The notes: generated by a model from the letters alone, not told the origin. A DNA stretch of 64,000 nucleotides from Pseudomonas brassicacearum (GCF_009601685.2 NZ_CP045701.2:744001-808000), one strand, 5' to 3'; shown: positions 29,123 to 38,269, counted from the stretch's first letter. Program-made: numbers and translations.

Positions 29123-29141
29123 GGAGGGGTGTTGATAAGTA

Positions 29142-30152
29142 TCAGCGACGGCGCATCAGGCCGATAAAAAACAGTCCGCCGATAGCGGCTGTCGCGACCC
29201 CAATCGGCAGGTCTTCCGGCGCAATCAACGTCCGCGCCGCCACGTCCACCCACACCAGGAACAGGCTGCCAAGCAGCACACAAGCCGGCAGTAACCGCCG
29301 ATGCTCGGCGCCCACCAGGCGCCGGGCAATGTGCGGCACCATCAGCCCGACAAAACCAATCGAGCCGCTGATGGACACCAGTACGCCGGTCATCAGCGAG
29401 GCGATCAAGAAGATCCACAACCGCACCTTCGCCGCATTCAGGCCCAAGGTCACGGCGGTCTGTTCGCCGGCCATCAGCGCGTTCAGTGGCCGGGCCATGC
29501 CCAGCAGTAACACCAGCCCCAGCATCACACTGGCGGCCGGCACCGCCAGCAGTTCCCAGCGGGCCAGGCCCAGGCCGCCGAGCATCCAGAACATCACTGC
29601 CGAACTGGCGCGATGGTCACCGAGGAACAACAGCAGGTTGGCCGCCGCCATCATCACGAAGGACACCGCCACGCCGCACAGCAACAGGCGATCACTTTCC
29701 AGGCGACCCTGGCGGGCAGCGATGGTCAGCACCAGCAACATGCTCAGCAGCGCTCCGATGAACGCCGCCAGCGGCAGGGTCAGCAGGCCGACAATCTCGC
29801 CGACATGCAGCACCACGATGACCGCACCCAAGGTCGCGCCCGACGTGACGCCCAGCAAGTGGGGGTCAGCCAGTGGGTTGCGCGTGACCGCTTGCAGCAC
29901 CGCCCCGATCAACGCCAGCCCGGCGCCGACCAAAGCACCGAGCAGCAGCCGCGGGACGCGAATCAGCCACACGATATGCTCCTGGCCGGGCGTCCAATGC
30001 ACGTCACCCACCCCGAAGGCCTTGTTCAGCAGAATGTCCCAGACCACGGCCAGCGGCACCCGCGCCGGCCCGAAACCCAGGGACACCACGCATGACACCA
30101 GCAGCAGTGCGCCGAGGAACATCAGCAGGGCGCCGTAGCGACGACCGTTCAT
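29142..30152 (-). CDS. metal-chelate ABC transporter permease (FecCD/BtuC family)
   Basis: A 336-aa permease with about ten membrane helices. The motifs RVPRLLLGALVGAGLALIGAVLQ, NPLADPHLLGVTSGA and GFVGLMVPHIARRLVG are diagnostic of the FecCD family. It imports iron-siderophore, haem or cobalamin. It overlaps the binding-protein gene by four bases. Gene order (ATPase, binding protein, permease) and proximity to cob genes recall P. aeruginosa PA2912-PA2914. Substrate unproved; a corrinoid or cobalt chelate is one option. Confidence 0.9.
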   Translation of the reverse strand: MNGRRYGALLMFLGALLLVSCVVSLGFGPARVPLAVVWDILLNKAFGVGDVHWTPGQEHIVWLIRVPRLLLGALVGAGLALIGAVLQAVTRNPLADPHLLGVTSGATLGAVIVVLHVGEIVGLLTLPLAAFIGALLSMLLVLTIAARQGRLESDRLLLCGVAVSFVMMAAANLLLFLGDHRASSAVMFWMLGGLGLARWELLAVPAASVMLGLVLLLGMARPLNALMAGEQTAVTLGLNAAKVRLWIFLIASLMTGVLVSISGSIGFVGLMVPHIARRLVGAEHRRLLPACVLLGSLFLVWVDVAARTLIAPEDLPIGVATAAIGGLFFIGLMRRR

Positions 30153-31096
30153 TGGCCGTGAAAACCCCGCGCCAGGGTTTGCACCGCCAGCACGTTATCG
30201 ATGCCCGGGGTGGCCTGCACGTAGGGAATTACAATGAAGCGCCGTTGCTGGATCGCCTCCACCGATTGCAGGGCCGGGTTGTTCAACAAGAATTGTTGCT
30301 TCTGCTCGGCGCTGACTTCGCCGTAGTCGACGATCACGATGACCTGCGGGTTGCGCTCGACCACGTTCTCCCAGTTCACCCGGGTCCAACTGGTTTCCAC
30401 ATCATCGAGGATATTGCGCCCACCGGCCGCGTCGATCAGGGCCTGGGGCATGCCCAGGCGCCCGGAGGTCATGGCGCGGTCTTCGCCGCTGTCGTACAGG
30501 AACACGCGCGGTTGCTGGGCGGGCAGGTGCTTGCGCACTTCGGCCACCTGGGCCTGCATCGTGGTGATCAGCGCGTTGGCGCGATCTTGCACGTCGAAGA
30601 TCTTCCCGAGGTTGCGCAGGTCGTTGTAGGTGTCCTCCAAGGAGGCCGCCGGACGCTTCATCACGAAGGCGCAGGATTCGGTCAGTTCGTACACGTTGAT
30701 GCCCAGCGGTTGCAGGGTCTGTGGGGTCAGGTCGCCGCCCACGCGCATGCCGTAGTCCCAGCCGGCGAAGAAAAAATCCACGTTGGCATTGAGCAGGGTT
30801 TCCACCGAGGGGTATTTGGCGGCCAGTTCCGGCAGGCCATCGAGGATCCTGGCCATCTCGGGCGTCACCGATTTCCAGCCGCTGATGCCGCTGTAGCCGA
30901 CCATGCGCGGCTTGAGGCCCAGGGCGAGCATCATCTGGGTCATGTTGATGTCATGGCTGACGGCATGGCGTGGGGCTTCATTGAACACCACCTGGCGGTT
31001 GCAGCTTTGGATCGTCAACGGGTAGTGGGTGGCTTCGGCCAGAGCGTGGGCACTGCCCAGCAGCAGGGGCAGCAACAGCAGGGAACGCAAGGTCAT
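30149..31096 (-). CDS. periplasmic metal-chelate binding protein
   Basis: A 315-aa class III binding protein (BtuF/FepB fold). The signal peptide ends at AHALAEA. YPLTIQSCNRQVVFNEAPRHAVSHDINMTQMMLALGL is the family N-terminal lobe and TRVNWENVVERNPQVIVIVDYG the C-terminal lobe. It delivers ligand to the permease next to it and overlaps both neighbours. The ligand is unknown. Confidence 0.88.
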   Translation of the reverse strand: MTLRSLLLLPLLLGSAHALAEATHYPLTIQSCNRQVVFNEAPRHAVSHDINMTQMMLALGLKPRMVGYSGISGWKSVTPEMARILDGLPELAAKYPSVETLLNANVDFFFAGWDYGMRVGGDLTPQTLQPLGINVYELTESCAFVMKRPAASLEDTYNDLRNLGKIFDVQDRANALITTMQAQVAEVRKHLPAQQPRVFLYDSGEDRAMTSGRLGMPQALIDAAGGRNILDDVETSWTRVNWENVVERNPQVIVIVDYGEVSAEQKQQFLLNNPALQSVEAIQQRRFIVIPYVQATPGIDNVLAVQTLARGFHGQ

Positions 31097-31881
31097 GGTT
31101 GGGTTATCCAGGTGATTCGTGGGTAGCCAGACAGGGGATGTTCATCCACCAGCGCGTCGATGCCGAACACCTCGCGCAACAACTCGACGGTGAGGACATC
31201 CTTGGGCGTGCCGCTGGCGACGATGCGCCCGTGTTCGATCACGTACAGGCGGTCGCAGAAGGCGGCGGCCAGGTTCAGGTCGTGGAGGCTGGCGAGGGTG
31301 CCGATGCCCAGGCCCTTGATCAGTTGCAGCAATTGCAATTGATAGTGGGGGTCGAGGTGATTGGTCGGTTCGTCGAGGATCAGCAACTGCGGTTGCTGGG
31401 CCAGGGCCCGGGCGAGGATCACCCGTTGCTTTTCACCGCCCGAGAGGGTGGCGAATGCATGGTCGCCAAAGCCTGCGAGCCCGGCCGATTCCAGGGCCTG
31501 GCGCACCAGCCGACGGTCGTCGTGATTGTCGCCGTCGAACAGGCCTTTGTGGGGCGTGCGGCCCATGGCGACCACTTCCTCGACCGTCAGGCCGAAGGCG
31601 TCGGGAAACTCTTGCAGCACCACGGCGATGCGTTGGGCGCACCAGCGCGAGGACTGTTTCCAGACGTTGTGATGCTCGAGTCTCACCTCGCCATGTTCCG
31701 GGCGGCTGAAGCGATAGGCGCAGCGCAACAGGCTGGTTTTGCCGCTGCCGTTGGGCCCGATCAACCCGACAAACTCACCGGCCGCCACCTGCAACGTCAC
31801 GTCACGCAGCTGGAACTGGTGATGGCAGTGGCCATGGCCCAGGGGCGTCCAGGCGAGGTGGGAGAGGGTCAGGGAGGTCAT
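31093..31881 (-). CDS. metal-chelate ABC transporter ATP-binding protein
   Basis: A 262-aa FecE/BtuD-type ATPase: Walker A GPNGSGKT, signature TLSGGEKQRVILARAL and Walker B LLILDEPTNHLDPHY. The start at 31881 is chosen because it gives the usual N-terminus. An alternative ATG 15 bases upstream is possible, and the longer ORF runs into a REPIN. First gene of a three-gene importer operon. Confidence 0.9.
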   Translation of the reverse strand: MTSLTLSHLAWTPLGHGHCHHQFQLRDVTLQVAAGEFVGLIGPNGSGKTSLLRCAYRFSRPEHGEVRLEHHNVWKQSSRWCAQRIAVVLQEFPDAFGLTVEEVVAMGRTPHKGLFDGDNHDDRRLVRQALESAGLAGFGDHAFATLSGGEKQRVILARALAQQPQLLILDEPTNHLDPHYQLQLLQLIKGLGIGTLASLHDLNLAAAFCDRLYVIEHGRIVASGTPKDVLTVELLREVFGIDALVDEHPLSGYPRITWITQP

Positions 31882-31933
31882 GCAGCTACTCGGCATTTGG
31901 TTTGAAACACAAGTTTCTTTGTGAGAGCGGGCT

Positions 31934-32023
31934 TTGTGGGAGCAAGGCTTGCCCGCGATGAAAACGCCGCGGTCTCTTGAGGACCGCAGCGCCTGGATCG
32001 CGAGCAAGCTTTGCTCCCACAAA
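31934..32023. repeat. REPIN
   Basis: REP - spacer - inverted REP of about 90 bp. Its spacer contains its own hairpin GCGGTCTCTTGAGGACCGC. Confidence 0.85.
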
Positions 32024-32113
32024 GCCCGCTCCCACAGCTTGAACTGTGTTCGTGGTTTGGAAAGCGGGCGCGATTGTAGAGGTTTCGCGCCGCCTTCCGT
32101 TAACGCACTGTCT

Positions 32114-33493
32114 TCAGCTTGAAGATGAGGCAATCTCAGGCTGGCGCTTGAGTCGGAGGATGAGGCGATCAAGCAACCACACCACCACCAGCGAAGCCCC
32201 CACCAGCGGAAACACCACCGCCAGGGCCAGCATGATGAATACGCCGGTCTTCCAGGTCGGCAGGTCGTGACGCAGTGGCGGCACGCCGAACTTGCCTTCA
32301 GGCCGGCGCTTCCACCAGATCACCAGGCCGCTCACGGCGCTGAGCAGGATCATCAGGCAAATCAGCAGCACGATGATCTGGTTCAGCGGGCCGAACATCT
32401 TGCCTTCGTGCAGCATCACGCCCGTTTCGGTGGCGCGGGCCACTACGCCGTAGTGTTCCCAGCGCACATCGGCCAGGACCTTGCCGGTGTATTGGTCGAC
32501 GTGCAGGGTGGCGTCGTTGCGCGGGTCGTCGGCGAACACGGCGATGGTGAACACACCGCTGGAAGTGGTGGGCAGGGTGATGCTGTAGCCGGGCGTGACC
32601 TGGCGTTCAGTGGCGATGTCCTGCACCGCTTGCAGGCTGACAGTCGGGGCGGCGGGGCCTTCGTGCATGCCGCCGTGGCCCATGTGCTCGGCATGGTCGC
32701 CGGACATCGGCATCGGCGTGTTTTCCACAGCCCATGGCACGGTCTGGCGGTGGGCGTTGTTGAGGCTGCCGGCCTCGACATCGGATTTGGGCACGTCATT
32801 CCACATCGCCGCGGGGAAGCGGTTCCAGAGATTGGCGTATTGCTTGCCCCAGAAACCGGTCCAGGTCATGCCGCTGAGCAGCATCACCAGCAGCAATGCC
32901 GCGCCCCAGAAGCCAACGACTACGTGCAGGTCACGCCAGAACAGCCGACCGCGTGCACTCCAGCGCGGCCACAGCACTCCGGCCGATGATTGCCCGCGCG
33001 GCCACCACAGGTACAGCCCGGAGACCACCAGCACCACGCCCCAGCCGGCGGCCATTTCCACCAAGCGGTCACCGACGGTGCCGATCAGCAATTCGCCGTG
33101 GATGGCCCGGGCCATGGCTTGCAGGTTGTTCTTCGCATCCTGCTCGCCGAGGACATCGCCGTGGTACGGGTCGATGAATACATTCAGTTCACGACCCTGG
33201 TCGATCACTACGAATTGCGCGCTGCGCTCGGCGTTGACCGGCGGCAGGTATTGTTTGACCTGGCCTTGGGGGTAGGCCTGGCGGACCTGCTTGAGCAGGT
33301 CGTCCGCCGCCAGGGTGTGATGCCCGGCCGGCACGTTCAACAGGCTGCCGTACATCAGCGGATCGAGTTGCGGCTTGAACAGGTAAATGATGCCGGTCAG
33401 GGCCAGCATCACCATGAACGGCGCCACGAACAGCCCGGCATAAAAATGCCAGCGCCAGGCCAGGTTGTAGAAATTGGGTTTCGGTTGGCTCAT
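32114..33493 (-). CDS. PepSY-associated membrane protein, His/Met-rich
   Basis: A 459-aa membrane protein with four predicted helices in the PepSY-TM arrangement. The N-terminus NLAWRWHFYAGLFVAPFMVMLALTGIIYLF is typical. The periplasmic loop carries MSGDHAEHMGHGGMHEG, a likely copper-binding stretch. Such proteins sit next to TonB receptors and are thought to act as ferric/cupric reductases. It lies 201 bp downstream of the OprC-type receptor on the same strand, so it likely belongs to the copper cluster. Confidence 0.85.
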   Translation of the reverse strand: MSQPKPNFYNLAWRWHFYAGLFVAPFMVMLALTGIIYLFKPQLDPLMYGSLLNVPAGHHTLAADDLLKQVRQAYPQGQVKQYLPPVNAERSAQFVVIDQGRELNVFIDPYHGDVLGEQDAKNNLQAMARAIHGELLIGTVGDRLVEMAAGWGVVLVVSGLYLWWPRGQSSAGVLWPRWSARGRLFWRDLHVVVGFWGAALLLVMLLSGMTWTGFWGKQYANLWNRFPAAMWNDVPKSDVEAGSLNNAHRQTVPWAVENTPMPMSGDHAEHMGHGGMHEGPAAPTVSLQAVQDIATERQVTPGYSITLPTTSSGVFTIAVFADDPRNDATLHVDQYTGKVLADVRWEHYGVVARATETGVMLHEGKMFGPLNQIIVLLICLMILLSAVSGLVIWWKRRPEGKFGVPPLRHDLPTWKTGVFIMLALAVVFPLVGASLVVVWLLDRLILRLKRQPEIASSSS

Positions 33494-33551
33494 TGCAAAG
33501 CGCTCCGCAGGGCTAATTGGTTGTTATGTTTTTGGCGGTTGCTGCGCAACC

Positions 33552-33690
33552 GATCGCGGGCAAGCCTTGCTCCCACAGTATTTGTCATGCTGTGGGACAA
33601 GTTGTGCCCCCACAGCAATGAGATGCTTATGGGAGCAGTGCTTACCCCCTCAGCAATGAGATACCTGTGGGAGCAAGGCTTGCCCGCGAT
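33552..33690. repeat. REP pair between the PepSY gene and oprC
   Basis: REP copies at 33552-33578 and 33664-33690 in inverted orientation. Between them lie imperfect tandem pieces reading CAGCAATGAGAT twice. Confidence 0.8.
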
Positions 33691-33694
33691 GCTT

Positions 33695-35821
33695 TTAGAA
33701 ACTCATGTCCACCTTGGTCCAGAGCGTGCGCCCCGGTTCGTTGATGGCCTGCGGGTCGCTCGCCGGGTAGCCGAACCCGGCGTTGCCGGCCAGGTTCAAG
33801 TGCTCGGCGTAGGTTTTGCCGAACAGGTTGTCGACGCCGCTGCTGACCTTCCAGTGCTTGTTGATGCGGTAGGCGCCGTTGAGCGAGAACACGCCGAAGC
33901 CCGAGCTCTTGCCGTAGTCCTTGCCGACCACGTTGCCCTTGTTCTCGTCGACCCGGTGCTGCGCCGCCACCACCCGCCACAGTGCGCCGGCGCTCCAGCG
34001 GTCTTCGCTGTAGGTCAGGCCCAGGCGTGCATCCAGCGGCGGCATTTGCGCCAGGGCGCTGCCGTCGCTGCTGTTCTTGCCCCAGGCGTAGGCCAGGGTG
34101 GCGTCGGCTTTCCAGCGCTCGGTCAGTTGATAGGCTGCGCCCAGTTCAGCGCCCATGATCCGCGCATCGATGTTCTCGGCCCGGGAGGTGGTGCCCATCA
34201 TCCCGGGGGTGTAATCGAACAGGATGTAGTCGCGCACCTGCCCGACATAACCCGACGCCCAGGCTTCGAGGGTTTCGGTCTTGTACTGCAGGCCGAAGTC
34301 GAGCTGGGTGGTTTTCTCCGGCTTGATCGCGTCGAAGGCATTCAGTGAACCGCTGGGGCCGACGTTCGCCGAGAACAGCTCCCAGTAGTCCGGGAAGCGT
34401 TGCGCGTGACCCACACCGGCATAGAGGGTGGTGGGGCTGTCGTCCAGGTCGTGTTCGTAGCGGACGAAACCGCTGGGCAGGGTGTCGGCGCGGGTGTCAT
34501 CGGCGGTGGGGTTGGGCCGGGCCGACATGCCGGAGCCGATGCTCTGGCGGTAATCCTTGGCCGAGGCACGGTCGAGCCGGGCGCCGGTGATCACTCTGTC
34601 GCGGTCGGCGGCGTACCAGGTCAGTTCGCCGAACACTCCGTAATTGTGGAAGTCGGCGTCCTTGGTGTACGGCAGGTCCTTATAGGTGTCCACGCCCATG
34701 CTGCTGCGTTGGCGATGCTCGTTGGTCTGCGCGTCCAGGCCACTGATCAGCTGCACATCGGCCCAGCGCCAGGTGGCCTTGATGCGGGCGCCGAGGGTAC
34801 GGCGGTCGACGTTGGAGGCCATGGGCCCGGCCATCATGCCGGTGCCGGAGGGGGTGCGCAGCGTGTAGTTGTCCATCACGTGGTCGGCGTAGTTGTAGTA
34901 GACCTGGGCCTCGATCTTGTCCAGCACCTCGCCGATGTTCGAACGCTCGAACCGCAGCCCGAGGCTTTCGCGCTTGAACTGCGAGCCGTCCATGCTGCGC
35001 CCGGCGTAGCGTGCTTCACCGTCGCCCTTGCCGGCCGTCAATTCCAGTAGGGTATCGGCATCCGGCGTCCAGCCGAGGGTGACGTCGCCATTCCACTTGT
35101 CATAGCGCGACGGCACGGTGTCGTTGTTACCGTCGCGGTAATCGTCCGAATGCGCCGTGTTGCCGATCACCCGTACATAACCCAGCGGCCCACCGGCGGC
35201 GGCATCCACCACTTTGTCGAAACGACCGTTGGAGCCGGCCAGCACACTGGCGTTGACCCGGGTGCCGAGTTCGCCGAACTGTTCCGGCTCGCGCTCGAAC
35301 AGCACCGTCCCGGCCGATGCGCCGGGGCCCCAGAGCACGGTTTGCGGGCCTTTGATAACCGTGAGCTTGTCGTAGGTCTCCGGCGATATGTAGGACGTCG
35401 GCGCGTCCATCCGGCCTGGGCAAGCACCCAACAGCATGCTGCCGTTGGTGAGGATGTTCAGCCGCGAGCCGAACATGCCGCGCAGAACCGGGTCGCCATT
35501 GGTGCCGCCGTTGCGCACCAGGGCGAAGCCGGGGATGGTCTTGAGGTAGTCGCCGCCGTCACTGGCCGGTACTGGCTGACGCGGGTCCTTGGGGTTAGTG
35601 ACGACGGTCAGGGGCGAACTGGGGGCGATGGCGGTGATGACCGTCGGGCTCAGTTCTTCGACCTGATGGTCATGCTGCTCGTGCTCGTCGGCCAGCGAGA
35701 GTGGGGTGAGCAGCAGGCCGCAGAGTGCGGCGATGGTTTGGCGCAAACGAACCCGTGGCTCGTTCAGGGGGCAGCGAACTTGGGCAGAGCCCAACGCGGT
35801 ACCAGCAGAAAACCTGGACAT
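33695..35821 (-). CDS. oprC: TonB-dependent copper receptor OprC
   Basis: A 708-aa outer-membrane barrel with an N-terminal plug. LTVVTNPKDPRQPVPASDGGDYLKTIPGF and NGDPVLRGMFGSRLNILTNG closely match P. aeruginosa OprC. The copper site CxxxM-HxM is intact as C134/M138 and H314/M316, each exactly nine below the P. aeruginosa positions (143, 147, 323, 325). A His-rich stretch DEHEQHDHQ follows the signal sequence. The ATG at 35821 gives near-family length; the longer ORF joins the upstream gene. Imports copper using TonB energy. Confidence 0.95.
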   Translation of the reverse strand: MSRFSAGTALGSAQVRCPLNEPRVRLRQTIAALCGLLLTPLSLADEHEQHDHQVEELSPTVITAIAPSSPLTVVTNPKDPRQPVPASDGGDYLKTIPGFALVRNGGTNGDPVLRGMFGSRLNILTNGSMLLGACPGRMDAPTSYISPETYDKLTVIKGPQTVLWGPGASAGTVLFEREPEQFGELGTRVNASVLAGSNGRFDKVVDAAAGGPLGYVRVIGNTAHSDDYRDGNNDTVPSRYDKWNGDVTLGWTPDADTLLELTAGKGDGEARYAGRSMDGSQFKRESLGLRFERSNIGEVLDKIEAQVYYNYADHVMDNYTLRTPSGTGMMAGPMASNVDRRTLGARIKATWRWADVQLISGLDAQTNEHRQRSSMGVDTYKDLPYTKDADFHNYGVFGELTWYAADRDRVITGARLDRASAKDYRQSIGSGMSARPNPTADDTRADTLPSGFVRYEHDLDDSPTTLYAGVGHAQRFPDYWELFSANVGPSGSLNAFDAIKPEKTTQLDFGLQYKTETLEAWASGYVGQVRDYILFDYTPGMMGTTSRAENIDARIMGAELGAAYQLTERWKADATLAYAWGKNSSDGSALAQMPPLDARLGLTYSEDRWSAGALWRVVAAQHRVDENKGNVVGKDYGKSSGFGVFSLNGAYRINKHWKVSSGVDNLFGKTYAEHLNLAGNAGFGYPASDPQAINEPGRTLWTKVDMSF

Positions 35822-35904
35822 GATAATTCCATCGAACAGACGTAGACGACACGGTCGGGCAGCCTGGGGCTGTCTTATGCGACCGGGTTGGGTAAGTGTC
35901 GGGT

Positions 35905-36300
35905 TTACGCGTCGAAGGGCGGTGCGCGGGTGCGGGCACCCGGGAAGAACGCCGGCTGGGCATGGCCCAGGCGTGGGGAAGGACTGGTGTAGGTGTTGGT
36001 GTGGGGTGTGTCGAAAACGGCGAACGTGTGGCCGCCAGGCAGCGCGGGACAATTGAACAGCAGGCTGCAATAGCCGCATTTTTCCCACAACGCATGGTGC
36101 TCGCTCTGGGGCGGGCAGTGTTCGGCTGCCGGCGCTTCGTGCGCCGACATGTCCATGCTCATCTCCATGTTCATGTTCATGTCCATGGACACAGGCATGG
36201 ACATGCGCTGACCCATCGGCATCGACTGGGAAATCAGCGGACCGATAAAGATCATCAGCATGGCGAACAGGCTGATCCAACTGCCGCGTGTCAGGCTCAT
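35905..36300 (-). CDS. Met-rich DUF2946-like protein
   Basis: A 131-aa protein with an N-terminal membrane or signal helix (ISLFAMLMIFIGPLIS). It is followed by a striking methionine run (MDMNMNMEMSMDMSAHE), then HCPPQSEHHALWEKCGYCSLL. The CxxC and Met/His stretches are characteristic of copper-handling DUF2946 proteins. It lies between a copper chaperone and the copper receptor. The start is uncertain: in-frame ATGs occur at 36300, 36321 and 36345 without a strong ribosome site. A periplasmic Cu(I) carrier is the likely role (inference). Confidence 0.75.
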   Translation of the reverse strand: MSLTRGSWISLFAMLMIFIGPLISQSMPMGQRMSMPVSMDMNMNMEMSMDMSAHEAPAAEHCPPQSEHHALWEKCGYCSLLFNCPALPGGHTFAVFDTPHTNTYTSPSPRLGHAQPAFFPGARTRAPPFDA

Positions 36301-36357
36301 GGGCTGACGGCGGGGCATGGACGGCCTGGCGCGAAGTGGTTGCACGGGCGGCTACGA

Positions 36358-36837
36358 CTACTGGTCGTGCATGTGTGTCTTGGTGCCGTCGGGGGCTTTT
36401 TTCTGCACCGCGACGTCGACCGTGACATCCCCTGCTTTTTCAAAATGCAGGGTCATGGCAAAGCGTTTGCCATCGCTGAGGAGGCTGCGGTCCTTCAGGT
36501 CCAGCAGCATCACGTGATACGCCATCGGCGCGAAGGTGACGGTGGCGCCAGGGGCGATGTCCACGACGGGCACCGGTTGCATTTTCATCAGGTCGTTTTG
36601 CATCACATGCTCATGGAGCTCGGCCTTGCCGGCAATCGGCGAGTCGACGCTGAGCAGCTTGTCGGCGGTGGTGCCGCCGTTGTGAATCACGAAGTACGCG
36701 GCCACGGTTGGCGCGTTGGGCGGCAACTCCTGGGACCACGGGTGGGCGATCTCAAGCTCGCCCACCTTGTACTGGTGAGCTTGGGCGAAGCCGACGGGAA
36801 GCAATAGGGCAACCAGCAGGATAAGTCTGTTCAACAT
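36358..36837 (-). CDS. periplasmic copper chaperone PCu(A)C
   Basis: A 159-aa cupredoxin-like chaperone that binds Cu(I) and hands it to cytochrome oxidase or other targets. The signal peptide ends at GFAQA. The family motif H-x10-M-x21-H-x-M is exact: H75, M86, H108, M110. The start at 36837 gives a clean signal peptide; the longer ORF is spurious. It sits inside the OprC cluster. Confidence 0.93.
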   Translation of the reverse strand: MLNRLILLVALLLPVGFAQAHQYKVGELEIAHPWSQELPPNAPTVAAYFVIHNGGTTADKLLSVDSPIAGKAELHEHVMQNDLMKMQPVPVVDIAPGATVTFAPMAYHVMLLDLKDRSLLSDGKRFAMTLHFEKAGDVTVDVAVQKKAPDGTKTHMHDQ

Positions 36838-36883
36838 GGCAATTCTCCGGAACGATTCAGGGCGCAGTTTTATGCGGGAAGAA

Positions 36884-37282
36884 TCAGGCCAGAGGCGAGG
36901 CGCGGGGATTAAGGCTGGGCCATTGCCGGCGTGGCGTGGGGCTGTCGAGTTTGGAATGGACGGCACTGCGATGGGCCAGCTGTGCATCCAGATACAACTG
37001 CGGGACATGCCCGGTGAGTGCCACCAACGGCGCTGAGCCTGAGCAGCACCAGCAATGCTGCATGGTCGAGTGATTGTCTTTCTGCGGTGTGTCTTGTTCG
37101 AGTTTGCCCAGGGAAATCGCCAGCATCTTCGTGCCGCTGGAGGAACAGAAACTGCCCCACAGCAGTTGTTCGGCTGGCGAATTGGCGGTTGCGCCACCGC
37201 TGTTGGAAAGCGGCATGGCAAGCATGTTGAACAGCACTGCGAAGCAGGCGATCCAGGCAAATGCAAGCCGTTGTCGGGACAT
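36884..37282 (-). CDS. DUF2946 family protein
   Basis: A 132-aa protein with one N-terminal hydrophobic helix (AFAWIACFAVLFNMLAMPLS). The central CWCCSGSAPL segment carries three Cys residues. DUF2946 members are small envelope proteins found with copper uptake genes. Likely first gene of the minus-strand copper operon. Function inferred from context only. Confidence 0.8.
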   Translation of the reverse strand: MSRQRLAFAWIACFAVLFNMLAMPLSNSGGATANSPAEQLLWGSFCSSSGTKMLAISLGKLEQDTPQKDNHSTMQHCWCCSGSAPLVALTGHVPQLYLDAQLAHRSAVHSKLDSPTPRRQWPSLNPRASPLA

Positions 37283-37417
37283 GGGCGAATCCGCTCGATG
37301 GGCGATCAGGTGGCGGTATTTAGCCTGATCGGGGTTGAGAAGTAAAAAGGCCACGTGCGGTATAGGGTCGCAGGGCTGGTGTTAACAGTAGCAACAGATC
37401 TGCAAGTGAGTGTTTTT

Positions 37418-37570
37418 GTGGCGAGGAGCGCTTGCTCCCGTTGGGGCGCGTAGGAGCTGTCGAGCGAAGCGAGGCTGCGATCTTTCCACAGGCGCTTGAG
37501 TCCGAAGTGGAAAGATCAAAAGATCGCAGGCTTCGCCAGCTCCTACAGAGTTCAGTGGGAGCAAGCTCTC
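37418..37570. repeat. nested inverted repeats
   Basis: An outer pair (GGAGCGCTTGCTCCC and GTGGGAGCAAGCTC) encloses a GTAGGAGCTGTCGAGCGAAG / GCAGGCTTCGCCAGCTCCTA inverted repeat. Confidence 0.7.
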
Positions 37571-37617
37571 ATGGAACAAATTGCAACCATGTGATTTTTA
37601 AGGCTGAAAATACATAT

Positions 37618-37733
37618 CGATCGTTCCCACGCTCCTGCGTGGGAATGTCGCCAGGGACGCTCCGCGTTCCGCTTCTGGAAGGTGACGCAGAGCGTCACGG
37701 GATGCATTCCCACGCAGAGCGTGGGAACGATCA
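37618..37733. repeat. inverted repeat GATCGTTCCCACGC..GCGTGGGAACGATC
   Basis: About 116 bp. The outer arms GATCGTTCCCACGCTC/GAGCGTGGGAACGATC contain two internal hairpins (CCCACGCTCCTGCGTGGG and GTGACGCAGAGCGTCAC). This is a common Pseudomonas intergenic repeat. Confidence 0.8.
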
Positions 37734-37855
37734 ATCCCCTCGCCACAAGACCTGTTCGCTGCGCGACAGCGCAGCGTCGAAGACGTGGCGGGGACTCCCT
37801 CGCCACAGGGGTGGGTTTGACCAATTGATTTTGATCAAACCCAACGTCCTGTCGC

Positions 37856-38215
37856 TTATCTCGGGTCGACCACATCCAATGCCCGATTCGCCAACAACTG
37901 GCCCAGCTCAATCATCTGCTGGACCCCTTGCGCGATATGTCGTCGCGAGCCCTCCAGATCGAATGCGAGGTCGCTGACCATGGCATTGGCTGAGGCCAGG
38001 GTTTCGCTGAGGTTGGCGAGCAGGCATTCGGCGTCGATGTTAGGTGCGATGACGAAAAGGGTATCTAGCCTGTCGGATGGTTCTTTGTCGGCTGACGGCT
38101 TGAGGTAATAGTCCAAGGCGCGGGTGGCCGCATCGTCGAGTTTTTTGGCGTTGGCCGACTGGCAACGGGATGTGTGGTCGTCTGGGGTTGGGGGATTCGG
38201 TGTGTTCTTGAACAT
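37856..38215 (-). CDS. DUF6124 family protein (paralogue)
   Basis: A 119-aa soluble protein, paralogous to 235-618. It shares KKLDDAATRALDYYLKP, a following LFVIAPNIDAECLLANLSETL segment and an ANRALD C-terminus. The start at 38215 (MFKNTPNPP) matches the paralogue start (MFIATPNPP). It is preceded by the same type of structured leader (38270-38346). Function unknown. Confidence 0.75.
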   Translation of the reverse strand: MFKNTPNPPTPDDHTSRCQSANAKKLDDAATRALDYYLKPSADKEPSDRLDTLFVIAPNIDAECLLANLSETLASANAMVSDLAFDLEGSRRHIAQGVQQMIELGQLLANRALDVVDPR

Positions 38216-38269
38216 TGCTGGAAACTCCATGTTATGGAGCCGCAACCGTTTCGCGACTAAACGAAGGGC

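Larger units (their letters stand above)
37283..37855. other. repeat-rich spacer without genes
   Basis: 573 bp between the copper operon and the second DUF6124 gene. It is filled by three repeat families (37418-37570, 37618-37733 and GAGGGG-type remnants near 37735-37815). The promoter of the copper operon should lie at 37283-37400. I see no metal-regulator box I can name. Confidence 0.6.

Noticed and set aside
33695..35821. The TonB receptor as a cobalamin receptor (BtuB) because cob genes are near
   Set aside because: It matches OprC along its length and keeps the CxxxM-HxM copper site; neighbours are copper genes.
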